Both the position numbers and the translations under genes were made by a program. The notes beneath the pieces were generated by a model that saw only the letters and a program-made list of their open reading frames with translations, was not told the origin of the DNA and ran no database searches. A stretch of 64,000 nt of DNA. It comes from Alentia gelatinosa. Lineage: Eukaryota; Annelida; Polychaeta; Phyllodocida; Polynoidae. The stretch lies in NCBI GenBank assembly GCA_950022655.1, contig OX465592.1:4795544-4859543 (forward strand), given 5' to 3'. Of this stretch, positions 31,401 to 40,839 are shown piece by piece. Numbering within the stretch: position 1 is the stretch's first letter; every line of letters starts with the position of its first letter.

Positions 31401-32370
31401 CCCTTCATACGATGGGGTGTTTTGCAACTTATCTTTTCTATTGAAATATCTTCTCAGGACTGGAAAAACAGTCCCGAGTCGATCGGGCCGACCCGAGGGA
31501 CCCGAGTAGTTCCGAGACAACAAAAGCAGACCCGAGCAGCTCCGAGCAGCTCCGAGCTGACCCGACCAGAACCGACCAGAACCGAGAAGACCAAAGACGA
31601 CCCGAGCAGCTCCGGGCAGCTCCGGGCAGCTCCGGGAAACTCCGAGCAGACCCGAACAGTCCCGAGCAGAACCGAGCAGAACCGAACAGTCCCGAGCAGT
31701 CCCGAGCACACCCGAGCACATCCGCGCAGCTCCGAGCAGCTCCGAGCACATCCGAGCACACCCGAGCACACCCGAGCACACCAAGCAGCTCCGAGCAGCT
31801 CCGAGCAGCTCCGAGCAGCTCCGAGCAGCACCGGGCACACCCGAGTCGCCCTTCATACCATTAGATGTTTTGCAACACATCTTTTTCTTCTAAATATTTT
31901 CTTAGGACTGGAAAAACAGTCCCAAGTCGACCGAGCAGGCCCGAGCACACCCAAGTAGTCCCGAGCAGCCCCGAGCAGCCCCGAGCAGTCCCGAGCACAC
32001 CCGAGCACACCTGAGCCACCCTTCATACTACAAGATGTTTTGCAACACATCTTTTTCTTTTTAAATATTTTCTCAGGACTTGCAAAAACAGTCCCGAGCC
32101 TACCCGAGCAGGCCCGAGCAGACCTGAACAGCCCCGAGCACAGCCAAGCAGACCCGAGCAGACCCGAGCAGACCCGAGCACATCCGAGCAGTCCCGAGCA
32201 GTCCCGAGCTGACCCGAGCAGAACCGAAAAGACCAAAGACGACCCGAGCAGCTCCGAGGATATCCGAGTAGACCCGAGCACTCCCGAGCAGTCTCGACCA
32301 TACCCGAGCAGCTTCGAGACCATCCGAGCAGCTCCGAGCAGCTCCGAGCACACCCGAGCCGCCCGCTGGC
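31401..32370 (+). repeat. 10-bp CCGAGCAGCT array in three cassettes
   Basis: Three cassettes begin with the same about 75-bp leader (CCCTTCATAC, then GTTTTGCAAC, then a T-rich tract ending CTCAGGACTGG) at 31401, 31849 and 32018. Each is followed by tens of CCGAGCAGCT / CCGAGCACAC decamers. The leader resembles a polypyrimidine tract plus AG splice acceptor. The decamers have no stops, so several open frames run through. Confidence 0.85.
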
Positions 32371-32664
32371 CGACCCCGCCCTGTCTGCGCCGTCCTGAGC
32401 AGCTCATCCACATTAGCGCCCCCTGCCGAGTGAGTCGCCAGTCTCTGCGAATATCTGAACAGGACGTCAGCTTCGCGGAGTGGGTTCATCTGCTCAGTCA
32501 AGCGAAGAACGACTCCCAAAAAGACTCATTATGGCAGACGTTAAAACAATATTCACCTCAGAGTATGGCAGGCCAGGTGTGTCGTAAATATTAAAACTTT
32601 ATTCACCCGAGAGTATATGGCAGGCCAGGTGCGCCGTATACGTTAAAACAATATCTTAAAGATC
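32371..32664. repeat. About 50-bp tandem repeat, 2.5 units
   Basis: GTTAAAACAATATTCACC, then GAGAGTAT, then GGCAGGCCAGGTG at 32531-32660. A CTCF-like core on the minus strand (complement of GCGCCCCCTGCCGA, 32416-32429; 12 of 14 match) precedes it. Confidence 0.6.
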
Positions 32665-33098
32665 TTAAAGGCATATCTTAAAGGCATTTCAAATATTGTC
32701 AATTATCAGTCAAAACTGGTTCCTTGTGATTCATTCTAATTCTAGAAGAGTGAATTTAACATTTTGTCCAGTGTATCCAATCTTAATAGGTAAAACAGGC
32801 CAGTTTACATGTGCGTGGTATACATAGGAAATGTACTGAAAAATATGGTTTTCTTTAATCCTTTTAAAAAAAGTACTATATTCTGTGAAAGTTTGAGGAA
32901 AACAACATGGTCCTTTCTGTTTTAAAAACAACAATTTGGAATTCCTATAAATTCTATTATAGAATTATCATAATATTGGTTTCTAAATAAAAAAAAACTA
33001 ATTATGTGTTTTACAACACTAAGAAATCATCATATTCAATTTTCAGAAAATTGACACTGGTTTTGATTTTCAAGCCAAATTGTTCGATATGCCTTTAA
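32665..33098. mobile_element. GGCATATC-family MITE, copy A
   Basis: Starts TTAAAGGCATATC and ends AATTGTTCGATATGCCTTTA, the complement. Interior shared with 33313-33781 and 10252-10640 (GTCAAAACTGGTT, AGTGAATTTAACATTT, GTACTGAAAAATATGGTTTT). Confidence 0.75.
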
Positions 33099-33312
33099 TC
33101 CGTATTCATATCGCGAGGCACACGTTGGACACTGTCAGGTTTGTTCTTCTTGACAGAGATCAGGTAACGACTGAGCGGACGAGAGTTGGGCGATCATCGC
33201 ACGCTAACGACGGCCGGCGCCGGCAGACGACATTTAATCACCATTTCCCGCCTCGTTTTCCCGCCCAGCCCCGCACCCGACGCGGATTCCTTCCTGCTCC
33301 ACCTGATATCCG
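33099..33312. promoter_or_regulatory. CpG-rich island with tandem E2F-like sites between two MITEs
   Basis: TTTCCCGCC at 33244-33252 and TTTTCCCGCC at 33256-33265 are consensus E2F sites 12 bp apart, in a GC-rich segment (GACGGCCGGCGCCGGCAG upstream). A 91-codon open frame covers it but has no recognisable features. Confidence 0.4.
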
Positions 33313-33781
33313 TTTAAAGGCATATCCTACAATTCACAGTGGTGCCACCTGGTGATTTTTATACAATGTCAATTTTTAGTCAAAACTGGTTTCTTGGAAT
33401 GTGTTCTTATTCTACATGAGTAAATTTAACATTTAATCCAGTTTATTCAATCTCAATAGGTATTATAGGTCAATTTGTATTTGCTTGATTTACATAGAAA
33501 ATCTACTGAAAAATATAGTTTTCTTCAATTCTTTCAAAAACAAGTACGGTGACCTGATTTTTATAACATAAATAAGTAGTACTAAATATGTACTATCATC
33601 TGTGAAAAATTGAGGAAAATGACATGGGTTTTACTTTGTGAAAAAATACATTTTAGAATTTCTATGTATTCTTATATAAAATTATCATCTTTGTCCATCT
33701 ATGAATCAAAAACTAGTACGGTGACCCTCAATTTTTAAGTTAGATATGGATTCCACAACAATTGTCCGATATGCCTTTAAA
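33313..33781. mobile_element. GGCATATC-family MITE, copy B
   Basis: TTTAAAGGCATATCCTACAA to AATTGTCCGATATGCCTTTA. Carries GTGCCACCTGGTGA near the left end, a 13 of 14 CTCF-core match on the minus strand, which is conserved in the copy at 10252. Confidence 0.8.
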
Positions 33782-34077
33782 TATCATCTGATGTCAAGTT
33801 TTAGTGTCAGTCCTCAACTCCGGTTAATTCCCGTCTAGACAGCGAAACTGTGAGGAACGTGGTGGAACGTGGTAGACCGTGTTCGGGCGGCGTGAGGCGG
33901 GACAGGCATTAATTAGCGTTGTGACACCTTATCATCAGACCCAGAATCAGCCAGAATTTACACGTCACACCGCACCACTCCTCGCCCTGTCTACCAGTCT
34001 GTAAAAGAGGAACAAGTTTCACAACTCATCACTCCCAACTTGTGTTTCGTTCTGTGAGAGGATCCAGACTGTCTGCA

Positions 34078-34600
34078 TGTCTCTGTTTGCTGGTCTGTCT
34101 GTCTGCCTCCCTGTCTGCCTCCCTGTCTGCCTCCCTGTCTGCCTCCCTGTCTGCCTCCCTGTCTGCCTGTCTGTCTGTCTGACACTCTGTCTGTCAGCTC
34201 TTCTGTCTTCCTGTCCGTCGGCCCATCTGTCTGTCTCTCTGCCCTTCTCCCAGCCCGTCTCTCTGCCCGTCTCTCTGCCCGTCTCTCTACCCATCTCTCT
34301 GCCCGTCTCTCTGCCCGTCTCTCTGCCCATCTCCCTTCCCATCTCTCTGCCCCTCTCTCTGCCCCTCTCTCTGCCCGTCTGTCTGCCTGTCTGTCTGCCC
34401 CTCTCTCTCTGGCCTTCTCTGCCCCTCTCTCTGCCCCTCTCTCTCTGCCCCTCTCTCTGCACCTCTCTCTGCCCCTCTCTCTGCCCCTCTCTCTGCCCCT
34501 CTCTCTGCCCATCTATATGCCCATCTATATGCCCATCTATATGTTTGTCTGTCTGTCTGTCTTTAGTCTGTCTGTCTGCCCATCTGTCTGTCTGTATGTT
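34078..34600 (+). repeat. (CTGTCTGC)n / TCTCTCTGCCCG array
   Basis: CTGT/CTGC tetranucleotide repeat passing into a 12-bp TCTCTCTGCCCG/C repeat, then back to CTGT. Open on both strands only because of its composition. Confidence 0.95.
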
Positions 34601-34639
34601 TGCCCGTCATTCTGTCTCCTGACGAACACCTCACGCGGC

Positions 34640-34720
34640 AGCTGGTTTCTGGCGCGCGGCGCTGTGTCATGTTGGAGAGGCCGGCGACGATGGCGGGAAA
34701 AAGGTCTGGGCGGGAACATT
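34640..34720. promoter_or_regulatory. E2F-like cluster
   Basis: TTTCTGGCGCGC, ATGGCGGGAAAAA (34690) and TGGGCGGGAAC (34708) give three E2F-type matches in 75 bp, one also matching the YY1 core ATGGCGG. CpG-rich. No coding exon assigned. Confidence 0.4.
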
Positions 34721-36384
34721 AGTGAAGGACTTCCTGCTGCGGAGTGGAGCACTTTCAGTGCAGAGTCTGACCTGAGAACACCTCTCCGTCCTTATGACTC
34801 ACCGGGGAACGAGTCCCAGAGTTATAACCAGGAGAGAATGATTAGTTTCTTCTTTTTTTTTAATATAAAATTGGGGTCCGATTGACGAAAATCGGGGAGC
34901 CGATTTTGTCCAGGAGAGTTCCAACACATAATTTCAAGATCATATTTCACTTTATGAAAATTTTCCATATGAAGATTTAATATGTCGAGGTGACCTAAGC
35001 TATACCAGATCTAATCTATGGTAGTATTTTTGACATGTAACTTAAGATATAAATAAGTCCTCTTTAGAACACGCGACGTTTTGGTACGCCACAAGTATGG
35101 GCTCCTCGTGCTTTCCCGAGGTGGTGGTTCAGATTTGATATCTCCCCTTTTTACAAGCAAAGAACATTATTAATATAGGTATAATAAGGCAACATACATC
35201 CATAGTAAGTTGATAAGATATGAGGTTTTAGGGGCAAGCCTATAAGTAAATCAACTATGTATCGCGACAGAGCATCCTGGAACAGTCTAGACCGAAGTGT
35301 ACAAAAGGCAACCACCAAAGGGAATTTTGAAAGTCAAATACATGCATAAGGCATAGGTCTGGAGTGAGTGATCACCTTTGTAAAGAATGATCACTTCAGT
35401 AAACATCATTCATTCCATCTCATTCACTATACCCTGCACTGATGTATTACTTCTCATCCTGTAACCACAGTACTCCATGGAGGAGCTGATCATTGTAAAA
35501 CATTAAAGAAATAAAACTTATCAAAAAATAAATTAATTAAAAATTGTTGAAGACGGCAAATATTGGCTGCTGATTGTGAAAACTGTCCTGGGGCCTCTCG
35601 AAAGTGTCTTAGCGCAGGACACCTCTAGGGGTATCGTGGGTGATTCAAAATAACTAATAAAAGCTCAATTCAATTCATTTAAACTATCGGAAATATATTT
35701 ATCATGATTTTAATAAAAACTGGAGGTATCAGATGGAGAATTACTGTGCGATTTACTTAGATTTACAAACATTCATAAATGATGAATTTAGTTCCCAAAA
35801 ATACCACTATATGTCACCACAGCACTGACTAAAGAGAGAGTCATTAGCAACCAATAAGAGACCAGTAAACAAGTGAAACTGGCCAATAGGAAGAGACTGG
35901 TTACGAGACCTCGTTCAAGTCTCCTCCAAACTCTCCTACAGGCATATTTTGTCCTGGGGTTCTCTCCAATGACGAGGATTTCTCTCCCTACGGACGACAG
36001 GGTAAATCGAACGCCATTGACGACCTCTCGTCCAGTAGGTCGCCTGTGGAGGTATCCCTAGTAGGAGCACTCCTCACCAACGAGAGTTGAAAATAAAACG
36101 ACCCCCAGATCTATACCCTGCGAGAACTGGGTGTGTAGCGTAGTGTGACATTACCACACAAGAAAAGTAGTGTACTGCAATGTAGTGTAGTGTCAAGATA
36201 CCCTGTGAGAAAAGTAGTGTACTTGGGATGTATGACTCCCAGTGAATATCTATTAAACGATGGATGGTTGAAAAGGAAATGCTCACACCAATCTTCCATC
36301 AAACACAAAGTCACATCTTTATGATACTATTTATGATAATGCCAGGAACACCTTTTTATGTTATCTAATAGGCAACCGGAAATG
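34721..36384. other. Mostly unique AT-rich DNA
   Basis: No gene recognised. Contains a hammerhead-like motif at 35069-35125 and a short duplicated phrase (AAAAGTAGTGTACT) at 36165-36220. Confidence 0.45.
35069..35125 (-). other. Hammerhead-like Penelope motif, copy 2
   Basis: On the minus strand: GCACGAGGAGCCCATACTTG, TGGCGTACC, then AAAACGTCGCGTGT. 32 bp are nearly identical to 40527-40558. The order matches the hammerhead core of animal Penelope-like elements, but both core boxes carry substitutions. Confidence 0.35.
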
Positions 36385-37310
36385 ACAGCCATGTTGTTAT
36401 ATTAGTAGCAGGAAGTGGTTGACGTGACAGCCATGTTGTTTTATTAGTAACAGGAAGTGGTCGACGTGACAGCCATGTTGTTTTATTAGTAACGGGAAGT
36501 GGTCGACGTGACAGCCATGTTGTTATATTAGTAACAGGAAGTGGTTGACGTGACAGCCATGTTGTTTTATTAGTAACGGGAAGTGGTCGACGGGACAGCC
36601 ATGTTGTTTTATTAGTAACGGCAAGTGGTTGACATGACAGCCATGTTGTTTTATTAGTAACAGGAAGTGGTTGACGTGACAGCCATGTTGTTTTATTAGT
36701 AATAGGAAGTGGTTGACGTGACAGCCATGTTGTTTTATTAGTAACAGGAAGTGGTCGACGTGACAGCCATATTGTTTTATTAGTAACGGGAAGTGGTCGA
36801 CGTGACAGCCATGTTGTTTTATTAGTAACAGGAAGTGGTTGACGTGACAGCCATGTTGTTTTATTAGTAACGGGAAGTGGTCGACATGACAGCCATGTTG
36901 TTTTATTAGTAACAGGAAGTGGTTGATGTGACAGCCATGTTGTTTTATTAGTAACGGGAAGAGGTTGACGTGACAGCCATGTTGTTTTATTAGTAACGGC
37001 AAGTGATTGACATGACAGCCATATTGTTTTATTAGTAACAGGAAGTGGTTGACGAGACAGCCATGTTGTTTTATTAGTAACAGGAAGGGGTTGACGTGAC
37101 AGCCGCGTGTTTTATTAGTAACGGGAAGTGGTGGACGTGACAGTCTTGTTGTTTAATTAGTAACGGGAAGTGGTCGACGTGACAGCCATGTTGTTTTATT
37201 AGTAACAGGAAGTGATTGACGTGACAGCCATGTGATTCTATTACCAACCGGAAGTTGTTGATGTGATACACATGCTGTTTTATTACCAACCGGAAGTGGT
37301 AATTAGCGAT
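36385..37310. repeat. 42-bp minisatellite, about 21 units
   Basis: GACGTGACAGCCATGTTGTT, then TTATTAGTAAC, then AGGAAGTGGTC (42 bp). The period is a multiple of 3, giving an open minus-strand frame repeating every 14 residues (LLLIKQHGCHVNHF). ACCGGAAGT at the right end (about 37250 and 37290) becomes AACAGGAAGT or AACGGGAAGT, an ETS-like core, in most units. Confidence 0.95.
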
Positions 37311-37339
37311 TTAACGAGCATGTCCGGCGTAAAAAAGAA

Positions 37340-37425
37340 AGGAGAATCTAGCCGGTCGCCATTTTTCACGCAGATTCTACCTACCACCTGGGATTTGTCT
37401 CACGTGGTTTCCGCGCATGCGTGCG
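37340..37425. promoter_or_regulatory. Promoter-like cluster (YY1, CACGTG, NRF1)
   Basis: GTCGCCATTTTT (37357), TCACGTGG (37400) and CGCGCATGCGTG (about 37412), an NRF1-like site, lie together right after the 42-bp array. No exon assigned. Confidence 0.4.
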
Positions 37426-37566
37426 TGCAGCCGTCCTCAAACCGAGGCTGCTGGGAAGGAGGAGTAGGTGCGGGGGGGGTGCAAAGTGATTCTTCTTGAT
37501 ACGGAACACGCTCACCAGGTGGGGTTACCTACACGTGGGGATGCATAATGCATGAAACGTCGACGC

Positions 37567-37936
37567 TAGACTGGCTCCAGTCTCTTCATCCTATGGCTAC
37601 CCTCCTGGCTGGGATACAGGGTCTTGTACAATCGGTAATGGTGTCCGATTTCTGGCGCTGTTTAGCTCCAGTATTCCCAAAACTCTCCTTACAGATATCC
37701 TGGCTACTGGTCAGGATATCTGCTGGGAGATTGATACCCTCACACTTTGATCTCAATCAGGTCACAGTTAGGAGCAGGCGAAATGGTTTCTGCGATGATC
37801 GCCCAGGTTCTGTTCATAGTGGACAAGTCTTTGATTCATGGGCCAGTCAGAGAAGGATACATGCTTTAATAAACTTTATTCTGATTTTGATGAATCATTT
37901 AATGATTATTCATAATCAAAGACTTGAGCAAATCTA
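37567..37936. mobile_element. TA-flanked MITE (AGACTKGCTCMAGTC termini), copy 1
   Basis: TAGACTGGCTCCAGTC at the left, the complement of GACTTGAGCAAATCTA at the right, both ending in TA as for Tc1/mariner-type insertion. Interior matches 49279-49726. The 163-codon open frame across it is not conserved in the second copy, where the same region carries insertions and frameshifts. Confidence 0.65.
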
Positions 37937-38144
37937 CGTCGACGCCGGCGCCTGGAAGCCCCGGATGTGGCCCGCGCGTCTGCCTCCCGCGCGTCTGCGT
38001 CCCACGGGCGTCCCACCGGCCCGAGACGCACGAGATTAGCGCGAGATTAGCACGAGATGTGGCCGTTATCCGGGTGCCATGCTTCCTGCCGGGATTCCCG
38101 CGGCAGGCGGCAGAGCGTGTGTGATCTTACGACGGCTGATCGGT
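37937..38144. other. CpG-rich short segment
   Basis: GC-rich phrases (GTCTGCCTCCCGCGCGTCTG) without a recognised site cluster. Confidence 0.4.
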
Positions 38145-38189
38145 ATCAAAACTCAACAGGGGTGGGATACAGCTATGATGGTTACATAA

Positions 38190-38359
38190 TATAGAGGAAA
38201 CCTATGAAAGTCTAGGTTCGGTGCTCGTATTCCACCGAGCTTGAATTACGTAGTGAGCTTTGACCCTAAACTTGAAAAGGTTTCTGAATTATCTCACCCA
38301 TCACATTGACGAATGTGAATGTTAAGTCTATGGAGGAAAAATACCAGAGAGGAGATAAA
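38190..38359 (-). mobile_element. Two-module element, copy 6 (shortened)
   Basis: Minus strand: right end TATAGAGGAAACCTATGAAA, TCTCACCCATC at the module junction, and GAGGAGATAAA at 38349-38359. Subfamily of 2425 and 19440. Junction with the minisatellite is the same as for copy 8. Confidence 0.7.
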
Positions 38360-38440
38360 CACACAGCCCCAGTCCATACTCAACAGGGGTGTGATACTGT
38401 TATGACAGTTACATAGACACAGCCCCAGTTATTATTTCAC

Positions 38441-38785
38441 CCCTGGTACAAGTTTAGCAATAGGAATAACATTCAAGAAATACTCAACGATCACCCCTGT
38501 AAAGTGACAATACTTTTCTACAGCCGTGGCGTTGTGAATGTGAGATGACGTTATATGGATTTGCTAAGTATATTCTAATTATTCTGATATTGTGATGCTA
38601 TTTAATGTCATAGAAAGAGGTGAGATAAATCCAGAACCACGCGCAAATCATAAAATATACAATACTCCACTCGTTTGGATGTGCCATATTCGTCACTCAG
38701 CTTTGCTTTGATGACGATTGCGGCTCATCCAAACTTGTGGAGTATTGTCTTTTAATACAATTCTCAATGCAGTTCTATATAAATA
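38441..38785 (+). mobile_element. Two-module element, copy 7
   Basis: TTATTTCACCCCTGG to AGAGGTGAGATAAA, then a module-2 hairpin (AATACTCCACTCGTTTGGAT / ATCCAAACTTGTGGAGTATT). Subfamily of 15957 and 62106. Confidence 0.8.
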
Positions 38786-38879
38786 CTCAATTTCAGATGT
38801 GATATCGTTATGGTGGACACATAGACACAGCCCCAGTTCATATTCAACAGGGAAGTGGTACAGCTATGATGGTTGTATA

Positions 38880-39065
38880 ATATAGAGGAAACCTATGAAA
38901 GTTTAAGTTCGGAGCTCGTAGCCCACCGAGTTTGAACTACGTAGTGAGCTCTGATTCTAAATTTGAAACAGTTTCTGAATTATCTCACCCCTCACATTGA
39001 CTAATGGCTTATCATTTGTGACATAGACCTCCATTGTATATTTTTCCTTAACATCTGATGGGCGT
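38880..39065 (-). mobile_element. Two-module element, copy 8 (truncated)
   Basis: Starts TATAGAGGAAACCTATGAAA at exactly the same minisatellite position as copy 6, and has TTATCTCACCCCTCAC at the module junction. The distal module-1 end is lost. Confidence 0.65.
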
Positions 39066-39519
39066 TTGATACAATATTTTGTCTCATAAAATCAGAAACC
39101 CACTCGATGAAAATAACGTTGTCCGCACTCCACCTCGTTTGACCACAATGATGGTTAATTATAAACAAAGCCCCAGTCAATACTCAACAGCGGGATGTCA
39201 TGCTCTCTGCTTTGATTTTACCATACATAACCTCTTTTATTATATACCTCTGAGTATATATATCGTAAATACACACCGTTTCGCCATATAACATAAAAGT
39301 AAGTTTCTGAACAGGGTTCCGTACCAACTGTTGCTATGTATACTGAACACGTTGGCCACATGTTGCTATGTGTATTGAACACATTAAAATACCAGTATCA
39401 CAGTGTATTGACGATGTTATATTATCAGCAAGTGTCAACATTGACTGAATTATGAATATTACAGTGAGTTTCAGTTGAATTTCATCACTTTCGGGTATAT
39501 GATGAATATAGAATGCCCT

Positions 39520-39632
39520 ACCATGCTCGTACAAGGTAAAAACTCGATGATGATTGATGGTAATACGAATACCCACGTAGAAGTCTCGTCCCATATTCAC
39601 CATCAATGTTTTTGTACCTTGTACAGCATGGT
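39520..39632. mobile_element. 113-bp foldback (ACCATGCT..AGCATGGT)
   Basis: ACCATGCTCGTACAAGGTAA at the left pairs with TACCTTGTACAGCATGGT at the right, continuing through GATTGATGGTAAT / ATTCACCATCAA. A diverged half (TTTCGGGTATAT..CAACCATGCCTGTACAAG) occurs at 53645-53700. Confidence 0.65.
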
Positions 39633-39949
39633 CAGGACGTTCGATATAAAAATACCAATGTTCAAAGCCGATGAATATTTTCATCTGAACACAGACTTAT
39701 AAAATGCGGATCGGAGATAAGAACTGACATCGTGTTGTAAGAACCAACGATATTTGATCGAGAATAATTAACTGACATGTAGAATATTTGATCTCCAACT
39801 GTAAGATTCTGTATGCACAGCGTGAGTTGGAGAAGGTGGCCGCAGTGTAACACTAACGTCGTATTGATTGTCCATGACACAGGTAGGATACATCAAGAGG
39901 GAACCAGGCAGCGTGATCACAGCTACATCTCCTATCTCACACAGACACT

Positions 39950-40430
39950 GAGACAGGTGTGGGAACAGCATCTCACACAGATACTGAAGCAGGTGTGAAA
40001 ACAGCAAGGTGCATTCATATCACGCAGAAACTGAGACAGGTGTGAAAACAGGGTGTGAAAACACCTTATATACTGAGATAGGTGTGAATACAGCAAGGTG
40101 CATTCATCTAACGCAGATACTGAGACAGGTGTGAAAACAACAATGTGCATTCATCTCACGTAGATACTGAATAAGTTGTGAAAACAGCAAGGTGCATTCA
40201 TCTCACACATATAGTGAGACAGGTGTGAGAACAGCCAGGTGCATTCATCTCACACAGATTCAGAATAAGGTGTGAAAACAGGGTGTGAAAACACCTCATA
40301 TACTGAGACAGGTGTGAAAACAGCAAGGTGCATTCATCTAACGCAGATACTGAGACAGGTGGGAGAACAGCCAGGTGCATTCATCTCACACAGATGGTGA
40401 GACAGGTGTGAAAACACACAGAGATTGCCT
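39950..40430 (+). repeat. About 47-bp minisatellite
   Basis: CAGCAAGGTGCATTCATCTC, then ACACAGATACTGAGACAGG, then TGTGAAAA, with unit-length variation and one internal duplication (40040-40130 and 40270-40350). Confidence 0.85.
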
Positions 40431-40526
40431 TATCATGGAATACCCGCTATTTTCTGTCGTGGTTTAAATACAGAAGAATGCCTGGGAAACAACAGAGATG
40501 GAACTCAAAGCATTTTTTTAAGGTAA

Positions 40527-40565
40527 ACACGCGACGTTTTGGTACACCACAAGTATGGGTAGAAC
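40527..40565 (-). other. Hammerhead-like Penelope motif, copy 3
   Basis: Minus strand: CCCATACTTGTGGTGTACC followed by AAAACGTCGCGTGTTT, with GATGATAAGAG upstream as a degenerate CUGAUGAG. Closely similar to 35069-35100. Confidence 0.35.
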
Positions 40566-40839
40566 TCTTATCATCTTGGAAAATCAAAATGAAACCAGTA
40601 AAATCAGATTGGCAGGAGGCCATTGGGACAAGTATGTCATTTCAATAAAGCCAAATAAAAATGAAGGAAGAGGTTACACCTGATATAGCAGTACATACAG
40701 ATATGATAGAAATAGAGACAAAGAGAGAGAGAGAGAGAGACGCAGACAGAAGAGGACTTGTGGAGAGGCATCATCCTCTAAACAAAGACACGACACGCCC
40801 AGATATAGCTCAGTGTCAGGTCCGCACGGAGGTAGTGTG

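Larger units (their letters stand above)
38145..39210 (+). repeat. About 57-bp minisatellite interleaved with transposon copies
   Basis: Units with ACAGCCCCAGTYCATACTCA, then ACAGGGGTGTGATACAGCTA, then TGATGGTTACATA occur at 38145-38190, 38365-38440, 38795-38880 and 39165-39195. Between them lie two-module elements at 38190-38359, 38441-38785 and 38880-39065. Confidence 0.75.

Noticed and set aside
19815..32429. Weak CTCF-like matches (19815, 32416)
   Set aside because: 12 of 14 matches are expected several times by chance in this length, so they are not called as sites.
33991..34622. Arg/Glu and Ser/Pro/Cys-rich frames of 147-181 codons
   Set aside because: Derived from the CTGT/TCTCTCTGCCCG array.
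37548..38039. 163-codon frame over the TA-flanked MITE
   Set aside because: The homologous copy at 49279-49726 breaks the frame, and no transposase motif (DDE or HTH) is visible.
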